A stretch of DNA of 64,000 nt, from assembly GCA_023512835.1 (NCBI GenBank), contig CM042087.1, positions 51,253,265-51,317,264 on the forward strand, read 5' to 3'. Positions 11,362 through 22,898 of this stretch are shown piece by piece; the first letter of the stretch is position 1, and each line of letters opens with the position of its first letter. The position numbers were made by a program, and so were the translations under genes. The DNA comes from Taxillus chinensis. Lineage: Eukaryota > Streptophyta > Magnoliopsida > Santalales > Loranthaceae. A model generated the notes under the pieces. That model was not told where the DNA came from and did no database searches. It saw nothing but the letters and a program-made list of their open reading frames with translations.

Positions 11362-11940
11362 ATTAGTATTAATGATAATAATAATAATGAGTAAATGTTT
11401 TACTCTAAAAAGAATATCAATTATAAAGTATATATACTTATATTTTAATAAAAATAATATTAACAAGTATAAATAATGTTTTAATATAAAATACAAGCAT
11501 ATAAAATACAAGTGATATAATTATATAGTATATTAGTATGAACTAAGATATTACATATAACATAAGTAATCATATAATTATTCAATCAAATAATATTTAA
11601 TTAGATTATTTAGTATTAAATCAACATATTAATATTTGTCAAAACTAAATTTGAATCTAATTAATGTTCATCTACAAATTATTTTATTCATGATATGAGT
11701 CATGCATTGTGAGAGTGACTTTGACATTTGATAGTATGTATTTCATATTTAAATTAAAAGTAATAAAATATTTAAATGATATTATTAGTTTCAATATTAA
11801 TACATTTTCAATCAAATGATATTTGATTGGATCACCTAATCATAAATCAACTTATTAATAAATTTAAAACTAAATTTAAATCTAATTAATTTGTATTTTA
11901 TATCAAAATAGTAATAGTACATTTAGTTTTCATTATAATT

Positions 11941-11993
<53 letters not shown>

Positions 11994-12181
11994 TTTGTAA
12001 TTACTTTTATTTTTATAATAAAGTATGCATTATTTATTAATATTAATAATTATAATTATAATTAGTAATATTAATATTATTATTAATAATTATAATTAAA
12101 GTTATAATTATTATTACTATTATTTATATGTGACATAATAAGTATATATATATCATTTACATAAGCTTAAACAACAAAACT

Positions 12182-12247
12182 GAGTTAGCCTGATGGTTTA
12201 GCAGCTATCCAGGTATGGGTGAGGTCATGGGTTCAAAACCTGTTAGC
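12182..12247 (+). other. tRNA-like A/B-box motif in the right arm
   Basis: TAGCCTGATGG (12186-12196) and GGTTCAAAACC (12230-12240) are close to the pol III A-box and B-box consensus and lie about 33 bases apart. A cloverleaf was not demonstrable by eye, so this is a tRNA-derived relic or a chance likeness, not an annotated tRNA gene. Confidence 0.35.
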
Positions 12248-12787
12248 AACATTTATTTTGCAGGGATTTTCTGGCGTGTGGGAAGGCTTGGGCTGGGGCT
12301 GGTTAGGCTTTGCTTGAACGGGCTGTGCTGGTTGGGCATGTGCTGGCGGGGATTCCCCGCCCCTCCCCGTGCCCCAACGGGGCGGGGATGGGGCAGAAAT
12401 AAAATTACCCGCCGGGGCACTGGGCGGGGATGGGGCATATCCCCGTTATCGGGGATGGGGACGGGGCAACCCAAAACCCGCCCCGCCCCGCCCCATTGCC
12501 ATCTCTAACTGTGTAGTGTGTACAATCATCAGGACTCAGCCTACAAACAAACATCAGGACGCAGCCTGCCCACACAGGACAGCTTGTCCACGATCCTCCA
12601 CGAGATCCCAGCTCAGGGCATTCAGCCCTAGCTCCACAAGCTCAATGGCTCAACTGAGGCCTTAGTCTGTCCACAGCGCAATATGCCCGGCCACAGTCGC
12701 CACATAGGCCTGCCATCGGTGCATATGCCTGCCACGTCAATCACATAGCACCATCGGTGCATCACGTTGACAAGTCATAGAGCCTAA

Positions 12788-13171
12788 TGTCACGGGGTCA
12801 GCCTTTATAGCAGCTTAACCCGTGCGGCACCTATTTCCCACCCGTACGAAGGAACGCTAGGTTAGCCTAACTCGTCGCATTTGGATCGGAACCCATCGAT
12901 CTGTTGTAAAGCAATTGTGTAGGGAAGCGTTTAGTAGAAAAACGATTGAATGAAGGCAACAAACGATTGTATTGATTGCTTGAAAGCTTTACAACATCAC
13001 TCCCCTACATATAGATGTTAACACTTTTCTGGCTATGTCACCAGGAGACATCATATATGATCGAAATCTAAAATCTCTACAACTTACTCTATAAGCTAAG
13101 TACAACACTTTACAAGGGGGAAATACCCCAAAATAGCCTAAGTGTGCTACGATAAGCCTCGGTCCGTGACA
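12788..13171 (-). repeat. 3' LTR of element B (384 bp)
   Basis: It runs from TGTCACGGGG to GGTCCGTGACA on the + strand; in element orientation it begins TGTCACGG and ends CCGTGACA. The adjacent TTCTCCCCCACC (13172-13183) is the polypurine tract GGTGGGGGAGAA in element orientation. The inverted partner is at 39613-39976. Confidence 0.88.
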
Positions 13172-13256
13172 TTCTCCCCCACCTGATGTAACGTTCGACT
13201 CCTTCACGGTACTCTTCAATCTCCTTGGAGAATTGCCTCAGATCCTCTTCCTTCTC

Positions 13257-14574
13257 TCAGCTTGCCTCTTCAACCGGCTTGTTCTTCCATTGGACGTAGT
13301 ACTCCACCTGGCTTGGATCTACGCCTCTTCTTGGCACAACTCTACGAGAATGGATTTTCTCTATCTTTCTGTCGTAGGTCTTGCCTGTTGATGTTGTTGG
13401 TGTCCGCACCGCCCGTTGTCCGCTCGTATCTTCCAAGTCTTCGTGGTAAGGCTTGAGCAAACTAACGTGGAATACCGTATGCCTTTGTAAGCTAGTCGAG
13501 AGGTTCAGTTTGTATGAGACCTTCCCAACTCTCTTAAGTACTTTGAAAGGCCCCTCATAACGGCGCACCAAACCCTTATGCAATTGTCTAAGTGCTTTGG
13601 TTTGGTGCGGAAGGAGTTTAAGCATCACCATGTCTCCTTCCTGAAATTCTAAGGGCCTCCTTTGTTGATCCACCCACTTCTTCATCTTCTTCGCCGCTTT
13701 GTACAAGTATGCCCTGGCCAGATCCGTTTGTTCATGCCATCCTTTTGCAAACTTGAACGCCGCAGGGCTCTTCCCAGTGTACCCCCAAGTGATGGAAGTG
13801 GGCGTTAATGGTTGCTGCCCAGTTACGAGTTCGAACGGGCTCTCGTTCGTGGACTCGCTCTTCTGCAAGTTATATGAAAATTGGGCTATGTCCAGCAGCT
13901 TAGCCCAATCTCTTTGGTTGGCACTCACGTAATGCCTCAGATACAGCTCCAGTAAGCCATTGACATGTTCAGTTTGTCCGTCTGTTTGTGGGTGGAAACT
14001 TGTTGAAAAGTTTCAGTCCGAACCCATTATCCGGAACAACTCGGTCCAAAACCGCCCAGTGAATCGTGAGTCCCAATTGCTCACGTTTGTCTTTGGAATG
14101 CCCCAGTACTTCACCACGTACTTGAAGAATAGTCGGGCCGTGTCGTCTGCCGTGCAGTCCTTCGGAGCTGGAATGAAAACTCCATATTTAGAGAATCGGT
14201 CGACCACCACAACGATCGTACCGCACCCTTCGGATCTTGGGAGACAAACAATGAAGTCCATCGAAACACTTTCCCAAGGTCTTTCCAGAGTAAGCAATGG
14301 TTCTAACAGTCCCGCCGATTGCCGATTCTCTATCTTGTCTTGTTGGCACACAAGACAAGTATGCACGTACACTTAGACGTCCTCGTAAAGTTAAGGCCAG
14401 TAGTAGCTTCGTTCCACCAACGCCAAGGTACAATCAACTCCGGGATGGCCAGCCCACCGCGAGTCGTGACATTCTTTGAGGATGTCTCTCCTCAAACTTC
14501 CCCATTTGGGAACGTACACCCATTCCCCTCGAGTATGGAGCAAGTCATCCCTTAGCCAAAATCGGTGCGTCTTC
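13257..14574 (-). pseudogene. element B integrase and chromodomain
   Basis: Read on the minus strand this is the 3' half of a gypsy pol. It holds the H2C2 integrase zinc-binding region (ECHDSRWAGHPG), then CLVCQQDK. The catalytic core follows with SMDFIVCLP and DRFSKYG; the D of the usual SDRD block reads NWDSRF here. After a break come SYNLQKSESTNESPFELVTG, the GPFKVLKRVGKVSYKLNL subdomain, and a C-terminal chromodomain start (EYYVQWKNKPVEEAS). The chromodomain places B among the chromoviruses. Reading frames break near 14390, 14013 and 13930, so no intact protein is made. The 5' side is cut by element C in the middle of the linker before the zinc domain. Confidence 0.85.
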
Positions 14575-15927
14575 TGTTGGATCAAACCCAGAATTTGGAT
14601 AATGCTGATAAAGCCTTATGTAATTTGATCTGAGATCTTTTGTGTTTATTTGATTGTTGCAGAAGATGTGTTATTAATCCGGAGATGCACTCGTGAGAGC
14701 AAAGCTAAGGACAGGATACATAATCCTGATCCGGACAAGAGTGAGTGTCGTCAAACACTTGGTAAATAACTAAGTCATCAATACATACGGAATAAGAAAC
14801 ATTCGTACGGACTAAGAACTTAAAAGCTACAGATTGCGGAATATGTTCTTAAGTACCTCAAACGGACCTAGTCAAACTAATGCGGAGTAAGGAAGTATTG
14901 ATGCGGAATAAGGATCCAAGCCTTTATTCGCACGGAGTAAGGAAATTTAGATGCGGAGTAAGGAATCCAGACAACTTACTCATACGGAGTAAGGAAGCGC
15001 TAGTACGGAGTAAGCACTCCGATCCCTTAGACTCGCCCAGAGTAAGGAACTTACATACGGAGTAAGGAACTTACATGCGGAGTAAGGAAGCACTGATACG
15101 GAATAAGTCATCTAACTTTTCAAGACTCGCCCGGAGTAAAGAACTTACATACGGAGTAAGGAATTTACATACGGAGTAAGGAACTTACATGCGGAGTAAG
15201 GAAGCGCTGACACGGACTAAGGATTCTAGTACTAAATAGATACAGAGTAAGCAACCACTGACACGGAGTAAGGTTCCGAGCTTCGTTAGCAACGGAGTAA
15301 GGAGAATTACACCGGACCAAGAAGATATTACTTCAACTCACCGCATTTAAAGTTATCAGCTCGTGGCGTCCCGATGTAAGACAAACTTATTGAGAACCTG
15401 AAGAATCTTACACGTGGATCACCCGAATATGTGGACACAACCTCAATTGTACTTGGGAACTCACAAATGCACTTATACTCTTCAAACCCAAGATCTTGAG
15501 CTCCACAAACCGCAGCAGTCAAGGCAGAGAGATTACCGATGAATAGTTAGTGCTGAACGCATTCCGGAACTACAAGTTCCAAGGTTGTCTCTTAGGAATG
15601 TTTTGTATAAATATTCATACTTGTACATTTGTGTAAAAGAGCGCGCATGTGCATTTGTAAGCAAAGATTAACCCTGTGTATGCACAAGCGGCTTTAATTT
15701 TGGGAGATAGAATTTGGCTAGTGTGTGAGTTCATTTGTAAACAGAGTGTAAGAGAGTCTTGCTTCTATTTTGTTGTATTTATCTTGTGATAATAAAACAA
15801 AATACTTCCACTATCTGGTTATCTTCCGCAGTGATTCTATCACTTAACTAGATAAGTGTTTGTGTCTTAAGAGAAAGAAAAGAGTTTCGATAAGATTCAC
15901 CCCCCTCTAGGCTCCAAGGGACCATCA
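14575..15927 (+). repeat. 5' LTR of element C (1,353 bp)
   Basis: From about 14860 to 15310 it contains roughly twenty dispersed units of the type (A/T)(A/T)CGGAGTAAGGAA, CGGAATAAGG and CGGACTAAG. The remainder holds a TATA-like TATAAATATTC (15606-15616) and ends GGGACCATCA. It differs from the 3' LTR by mostly C/T and G/A changes and by loss of some repeat units there. Confidence 0.92.
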
Positions 15928-15929
15928 AG

Positions 15930-15941
15930 TGGTATCAGAGC
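15930..15941 (+). promoter_or_regulatory. primer-binding site of element C
   Basis: TGGTATCAGAGC lies two bases after the 5' LTR and matches the initiator tRNA-Met 3' end. Confidence 0.92.
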
Positions 15942-15988
15942 AAGTTCTATTTGTTCTAAGTAGAAATCCCACTCTTTCAATCTCAGAA

Positions 15989-17777
15989 ATGGCCGAAGAA
16001 AGCAGTATGCTATTCAACACTCGCCTGAACTCCAGAGGTGCACAGGAGCCCATCCCAAATCGAAGCAGCAGTGAAAATGTCGATCCACCTCAACTTGCTG
16101 CTGCCGCCGCTTCTCAACCACGGAGTTCTGGCTTTACTCTGACGAAACCGCCCAAATTCACACCTGAGCTTTTCTCCCAGTGGAAAGCTCGCATGAAGAT
16201 GTTTATGGTATGCCATGATCATCTTATGTGGCCATGTCTTCATCAGGAGATTCCAATTCCGATGACTATCGGAGAATATGGAGTTAGGAGGCCAAAGACA
16301 GATGCTGAACTTACCAACGATGAAAGAGCCTGGCAGTGCGCTAGTGAAAAGGCTCTAGCTTATGTTACATCGTCTTTGGATTCCGAGGCTTTCACGGACG
16401 TCCAGTGCCCGCACGACAAAGAAAAGTCGTTTGGGACAAACCGACAATCCTCTATGAGGGGAGTCGGTCCCAGGATGCGAACGTGATCCGTACTCTCATA
16501 CGAACTTTGAGAGTTTCAATCATAAACCGGGCGAATCACTCGAAAGCATCTATCGGAGATTCGGCAAGCTCATTTTTGAGTCGAAGATCGTCAATGAGCA
16601 CTATTCTCAATCCCATATCAATGACAAGTTCTTTCGCTCCTTGCCGGATCGCTACTACTCCAAACAACTCCGGATGCAATCGACAAGAGCGCGGTATGTT
16701 CCCCTTGAAGAACTATATGGAGAGCTGCGGACTCACGAAGTCAAGTTTAAGTACTCTGATCGGGATGAGAAAATAGCTCGGAAAGAAAAGGGGGTAGCTC
16801 TCAAAGCTACAGAATGTTTAAACATACTAAGGAATGATGATACGGACGTGTCCGAGAATTCTGATTCTGACGAGGAGGAGGAGATAGCACTTCTTGTCAA
16901 ATCCTTTGAGCGATTCCTACGGAAAAGCAGAAAAGGGTTCAGGAGATGCTCATCATCATCTTTCCAAAGGAAGGAGCGACCGGAGTCCAGTTCCCAGGAA
17001 TGTTTCAACTGTGGGAAAACCGGTCACTGGGCCAAGGAATGCAGGTCCAAATCAAAAGTGGCCGAGAAAAGTGACAAGGTAACTCCTCGCCGCTCCACCT
17101 CAGACAACAGCAAGAACAAGAGGAAGGCGCTCGTAACAAAATACATGAGTGGCTCGGTAGAAGAGGAGGAATCCTCAGATGATGAGCCAACCACTAAGCC
17201 GAACGTCTGCCTTATGGCAAATACTGAGGTACCTTCTATCTCTGAGCTCCTGAGTAAATTAGAATCTCTTACTACTGCATGTGATCATGAAAAGAATGGG
17301 AGACTAATAATTACTCAAATGTACAAAGATATGGAAAGTCAGAATAAACGTCTTGAATTTACTATTAATAGACTCGAAAAGAACATCACTGACTTCAGAG
17401 GAAAAGAAGCTTGGTATCACGATCTAAGAGCTGAAAATCATTTGTTAAATACCAATCTCTCAGGCCTAAAAGTTATAGTAAAAAGACTCGAAAATGAACT
17501 GGAACAGGAAAAGGAAATAAATCATAAGTGGCTAAAATCCGGAGAAATAGCCTCTACCTTTAGGACTGATCCTGACGACATCCGAGTCAAACCAGGCCTA
17601 GGTTCCGAATCATCAACTTCCATAGCTCAAGCTACTGAGTGTCCTCCGGATTTCACTCCTAAACTAACCAACTTATATCCTGTTAGTACATCTAAACCAT
17701 TGGATGGTTTCATTTCAGGTGGCACCATAGTTTATGACTGTGGAGTCGAGGTACTATCGCACTTCCCGAAGCAATAA
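15989..17777 (+). pseudogene. element C gag, frameshifted
   Basis: The likely start is ATG 15989 (MAEESSM). The N-terminal capsid-like part (FTLTKPPKFTPELFSQWKAR) runs to a frameshift near 16415-16440, and the chain continues in other frames until the long frame ending at 17777. That frame has an acidic stretch (SDEEEE), a CCHC zinc knuckle CFNCGKTGHWAKEC (17001-17042), a coiled-coil-like region (about 17270-17530) and a stop at 17775. The zinc knuckle is the nucleic-acid-binding part of gag. At least two frameshifts prevent a full-length product. Confidence 0.82.
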
Positions 17778-18360
17778 GACCCGTAACTAAAGATGAAGGG
17801 AAGGTGCTGCAGTTAAAGCCAAAAGCGTAGCACCCAAAAAGAAAGACAAGGCTAAGGCCGATGCATCTAGGGCCAAGAGCGCGTCACCCAAACACAATGG
17901 ATTAGGCCATAGGGAACAGTAGAAAGTCCGTAAAATCTAAGAGACCTGTATCCCCTGTTTGTACTTCACATTATAGTGTCTGTTCCATCTGTAGGGAAAT
18001 AGGTCATTATCACTATGAATGTTGGAGTTTATCTGATAACTGGCTTTGTAATCAATTTAATATCAATAAAGATCAGTTAAACAAAAAGGGTTCTTCTAAC
18101 AAAACAAAATCTAAACCTCGAAGGAGTATCTCTCCCAAGCAAACCCAAATAAAAGAGGTAGCTGAAACTAACAAACTAAAGTCAACTTGGAGAGCTAAAA
18201 GTCCTAGCAAAATCAAATCCGTAAATGTTGACAATACCTTGCTCTCTCTAACCGCCTGAAACAAGTTTGGGCACCAAAAGTGTAACCTGTTGTCTTTCAG
18301 GAGCATCTCTGGAATGCATTGCCGGATCACTTGAAGTTAAAGATCAATAAAAGCAAGTGG
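17778..18360 (+). pseudogene. element C gag-protease linker with second zinc knuckle
   Basis: The stretch is lysine- and serine-rich in broken frames and includes a second CCHC motif CSICREIGHYHYEC (17981-18022). It leads into the protease DSG motif at about 18367. Two knuckles separated by a long linker are unusual for a copia gag, but frame damage prevents a firm reading. Confidence 0.55.
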
Positions 18361-21300
18361 ATCCTTGATAGTGGATGCTCCTGGACATATGACGGGTGAT
18401 CAGACTCTGCTTGTAGAAGTTAATGATAAACAAGGTCCATCCGTTTCATATGGCGACAACAGCAAAGGTAAGACTGTCGGGTATGACACCTTAACTAACG
18501 GCTGTGTATCAATCACTAGAGTTGCATTAGTCGAAGGTATAAAGCATAATCTGCTAAGTGTCAGTAATTTATGTGACAAAGGATTTACTGTTTCCTTTTT
18601 GTCCAACACCTGTACAGTAAGAGAAAACTTATCCGGAGATGTTAAGTTATCCGAATCCAGAGATGGGGACATTTACTCAGTGGTCTTAAGAAATAATTCT
18701 TCTGACCCTGTATGCTTCCTCACTAAAGCATCAGATGAAGATAGTTGGCTATGGCACAAGCGATGCGCACATTTAAACTTTAGGACTCTGTCTAAATTAG
18801 CGTCACTTGATCTTGTCACTGGTCTACGAAAACTCAAGTTCTCCAGAGACTCTCTCTGTCGAGAATGCCAACTGGGCAAACAGACCAAACATAGCTTTAA
18901 GAGCAAATCAGTTAATTCAATAACCGCTCCTCTACAATTTCTTCATATGGACCTATGTGGTCCTATATCTGTTCCGTCACTAGCTGGTGCGAGATATACC
19001 CTAGTGGTTATCAATGATTTCACCAGATACACATGGGTGATGTTCCTGAAATCAAAGGATCAAACTTTTGAGCATCTAGTAGATCTCTTCAACTGGATAA
19101 GCAACTCACAAGGACTGAGCATAAAGTGCATCAGGAGTGATCATGGTACAAAATTTGACTTTTTAGAAATGAGATCATATTGTTCTAAACAGGGCATACA
19201 GCATGACTTCTCTGCTCCCAGAACTCCACAACAAAATGGAGTAGCTGAGCGCAAAAATCGTACTCTAGTTGAAGCTGGTAGATCCATGTTAGCAGGGGCA
19301 ACGCTTCCTCTCGCCTATGGGTCAAGTCGTGTCCATCGCCTGCTATGTTCGAAACGAACTCTAATAAATAAATCTACCATGAAAACACCCTATGAGATGT
19401 GGAGAGGACGAAAACTTTCAATTTCACATTTCAGAGCTTTTGGGTGTACTTGCTATATATTGATAAATGGCAAAGAGACCCGGAATAAATTTGAACCAAA
19501 ATCTGATGATGGGATTTTTGTCGGGTACTCATTACATAGCAAGGCTTATCGGGTCTTCAATAGAAAACTTTTTAGAGTTGAAGAATCTATCCATGTGACT
19601 TTTGATGAAGCTAACCTTGATTGGTCAAAAATCGGTTCTTCAAGTTCTAATGTGCAGGTCACGGACAGTAATGTCGATTATTCGAATTTTATGAATGTTC
19701 CTGTTACACATCTTGACCAACCACGTGGCATCAGCGAAGTACAACGAAATTATATGGATGATGCTACGGATGACTCGGACTCCGGATTACCATTTAGCTT
19801 CGGACATACTCCTACGGATATCCAAAATTCCGGAGCACCTTCAAGTCCGTCCAGACTAGTTAACACTGAAAGAAACAGTGTTGAAGAACCTTCTAGTTCA
19901 ACCGTACCTTTCAATACAGAAACATCTAGTCCGGACGAAGCTCAACCAGCGGATGCAACTAAACCACCTAATCTGGAAGAGCTTCAAATTATTCAAGATC
20001 ATCTATCACATGCACAGAATTATAGATGGACTCGAAACCATCCCTCAGAACAAGTGATTGGTGATCCTACTGTCGGTGTAAGAACAAGAGCAGCCACCTC
20101 CAACATAGTTTTTACTCGTGTTTTCTATCTCAAATAGAACCAAAGGTGGTAGATGAAGCTCTTCAGGATTCAAATTGGATAGAAGCCATGCAAGAAGAGC
20201 TGAATCAATTTAACAGAAATAATGTGTGGACCTTAGTACCAAGGCCTAAGTCTCAGTAAGTCATTGGCGTTAAATGGGTGTTCTAGAACAAGCTTGATAC
20301 GGATGGAATAGTAATCCGGAATAAAGCCAGACTGGTAGCCAAAGGATATCGTCAAGAAGAAGGAATAGATTATGATGAGACCTTTGCTCCAGTAGCAAGA
20401 CCTGAGGCAATCCGAATGTTTCTGGCGTATGCTTCATATAAAAACTTCATAGTTTATCAAATGGACGTCAAGAGCGCATTCCTGAATGGAGATCTTCAAG
20501 AGGAGGTGTACGTTGAACAACCTCCCGGCTTCATTGAACCTAAGGCAGGACATCTTGTCTATAAGCTTCGAAAAGCTTTATATGGTTTGAAGCAAGCTCC
20601 AAGAGCCTGGTACGACACACTGTCAGAATTCCTACTTGCTCACAACTTCCAAAAAGGGAAGATAGACACCACCCTATTTCTACGAAAAGAGAAAGGACAC
20701 ACTCTGATCGTATAAATATACGTGGATGATATCATTTTCGGATCAACGAATCCGAAGCTTTGTGAAGAGTTTGCTAAGTTGATGACAGGCAAGTTTGAGA
20801 TGAGCATGATGGGAGAACTGTCCTACTTCCTTGGAATAGAAGTTAAATAATTAAATGAAGGAATCTTCATTAATCAAGCTAAGTACACTCGCGATCTTAT
20901 TAAGAAGTTTGGCATGGAAGGTTCATCTCCCGTCAAAACTCCCATGCCTGTCAGTGCCAAGTTAAATCCGGATGTTAACGGCATATCAGTAAATGTGACT
21001 GACTACAGAGGGATGATCGGATCCTTGCTGTATCTTACCGCAAGTCGCCTAGACATTATGTTTGCAACTTGCATCTATGCACGATACCAGGCGAATCCCA
21101 AGGAGTCACATATGCTTCATGTTAAACGGATATTAAGGTATCTCAAGGGAACGATGAATTTGGGACTCTGGTACCCAAAGGAGTCCAACTTCACCTTATT
21201 CGGATACTCTGATGCCGACTTCACTAGATGTCGCATCGACGGGAAGAGCACAAGTGGTACATGTCAGTTTCTTGGAAATAGATTAATTTCATGGTTCAAT

Positions 21301-21667
21301 AAGAAGCAGAATTCCATATCAACCTCTCATCGCCGAGCGGAATATATAGTGCTTGGGAGTTCGTTGCGCACAGCTACTCTGGATGCAAAGTCAACTTACT
21401 GACTACGGTTTCAACATGTCATCTATTCCACTCTACTGCGACAACACTAGCGCTATTGCTATCAGCAACAATCCTGTCATGCATCCTAAGACGAAGCATA
21501 TTGAAGTCCGGTATCACTTCATACGTGATCATGTTTTTAAAAGTCACATCTCACTGGAACACGTTGCTACTGAAGATCAACTAGCCGACATTTTTACAAA
21601 GCCCTTACCTGATGCAAGATTCTCTGAACTACTCTTCCGTTTTGGTATGCTCGACTTTTCTGCATAG
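18361..21667 (+). pseudogene. element C pol: protease, integrase, RT, RNase H
   Basis: Order and motifs are copia type. The protease active site WILDSGCS lies at 18358-18381, with a one-base frame change directly after it. The pre-integrase zinc region is HKRCAHLNFRTLSKL...CRECQLGK. The integrase core carries HMDLCGPI, IRSDHGTKF and PQQNGVAERKNRT. RT has [20 protein letters not shown] and YVDDIIFGS; RNase H ends with DIFTKPLPD and a stop at 21665. Lesions I can place: a frameshift near 20120, TAA 20257-20259, TAG 20284-20286, TAA 20713-20715 (just before YVDD), TAA 20848-20850 and a frameshift near 21360. Several of these are CAA to TAA changes, as expected for decay of methylated DNA. Confidence 0.88.
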
Positions 21668-22898
21668 TTTCACCTTTAATTTGGCCAACAGTATACTTAC
21701 TATCAGAACATGCATTGTGCTTTTATTGAAAGTGGAAGATACATACTGATTTTAATGCTGATCATACTTACTGATCAACGGTTTCATGCTTCTGATATTA
21801 ATATCAACTTCATTATGGGAGGATGCTTGCGTTTCCCGACTGAAGTCGTTTAAGCTAACATGATTAAAGTTTATATGATTTACCTCCTTCTGGTTTCATG
21901 ATCTTAATTTCCATTAATCACCACATGACAATAGCATGTTCATTTAGATTACTCTATTAACATGTATAGTTGAAGAAATGAAATGGGTTAGCTTGGAATG
22001 CCTGGTGGATGAATACTCAATCGCAGTCTGGTCATCTTCTGAAGTATAGTTTCTAATAAGATAGACAGTGCTGAATTCTACAAACCGGAAATGTCAATCG
22101 AGAGGATTGCATAATCTACGGGGGAGAAAATGCTTTATATATTATTCAGTAATACCCCCCGTATATGTCTCATGACCTCTTTTCTAGCTGTCTACTTGAG
22201 GGGGAGCTTTTCATTGAGAGGATTAAATGATCTACGGGGGAGCAGTAATGAACCCCTAATATGTCTCGGATACTCCCTCCTCTAAACTTTTACTTCCAGA
22301 TCTGACTGGACATGCGTTATTAAACCGGAATTGAGGCATGCTTGGATGTTTTTCCTTTATTCAACCATGCATTTTAATTGGATAATCAATTGCTTTTCAT
22401 GGACACGGTCTACTTTTCATCCGGATACTCTTCCTCGACTATTATTTACTCCGGATGATTGTCGGTTCATTCCTCCGGACTCTTGACACAGTCTAATTGT
22501 GACGATCCAAGTCTTCCTATATGTCGCGTGCTTTTGAGGAGGAATCATGATGATTCATTAAATTTAAATCTCGGGATGCATGCGAAGCTCAACCAACGGA
22601 TGCACACACACTTCTCTGGATGGCAACCAACTATTACACTTACTTAGTCATGCGGTCTCCACGACATCATTTCATTCGGAGGCGCATCGATATCCAGACT
22701 AATGACATCAGCCTGTCAAGCGGGTCCCTGTTTCACTCGCCAATTCCTAGACCCACTGACATTTGCGGACTCGGTCTTATATGTTCTGATCATTCCTGCG
22801 AAGCACGAGTATTGCTCATTTCAAATCCCTAAACCTCTCGTTGCTCCTTCCATCGCCAAGACCTCACCTTTCCTCTTGTCCTTCAAATTTCATCTGCA
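21668..22898 (+). other. element C non-coding spacer with polypurine-like motifs
   Basis: This region after RNase H has no sustained open frame. It holds three GGGGGAG(A/C) motifs at about 22119-22130, 22199-22206 and 22235-22243, each preceded by T-rich or TCTAC sequence. Such repeated tracts are reported for Sireviruses upstream of the extra ORF. Confidence 0.65.

Larger units (their letters stand above)
9615..12505. mobile_element. hAT-type non-autonomous element with long inverted arms (2,891 bp)
   Basis: The terminal repeats are TAGGGATGACAAT at the left and ATTGCCATCTCTA at the right, which are inverted copies with few changes. The 8 bp flanks are ACTGTATA (9607-9614) and ACTGTGTA (12506-12513); eight-base duplications are typical of hAT elements. 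Next to each end is a GC-rich block of GGGGCGGG units. The interior is AT-rich, and its left part (about 9965-10780) is repeated inverted at about 11420-12235, for example the block around GATAGTATGTATTTCATATT (11726-11745) against 10399-10418. It encodes no transposase; the GC-rich end frames are by-products of the repeats. It interrupts the 3' LTR of element A. Confidence 0.85.

Noticed and set aside
11266..11511. Isoleucine-rich membrane-like frame on the minus strand
   Set aside because: It translates an (AAT)n microsatellite in the centre of the hAT element.
10783..11994. CRISPR-like or satellite array
   Set aside because: Only simple dinucleotide and trinucleotide tracts; no repeat-spacer pattern, and the context is eukaryotic.
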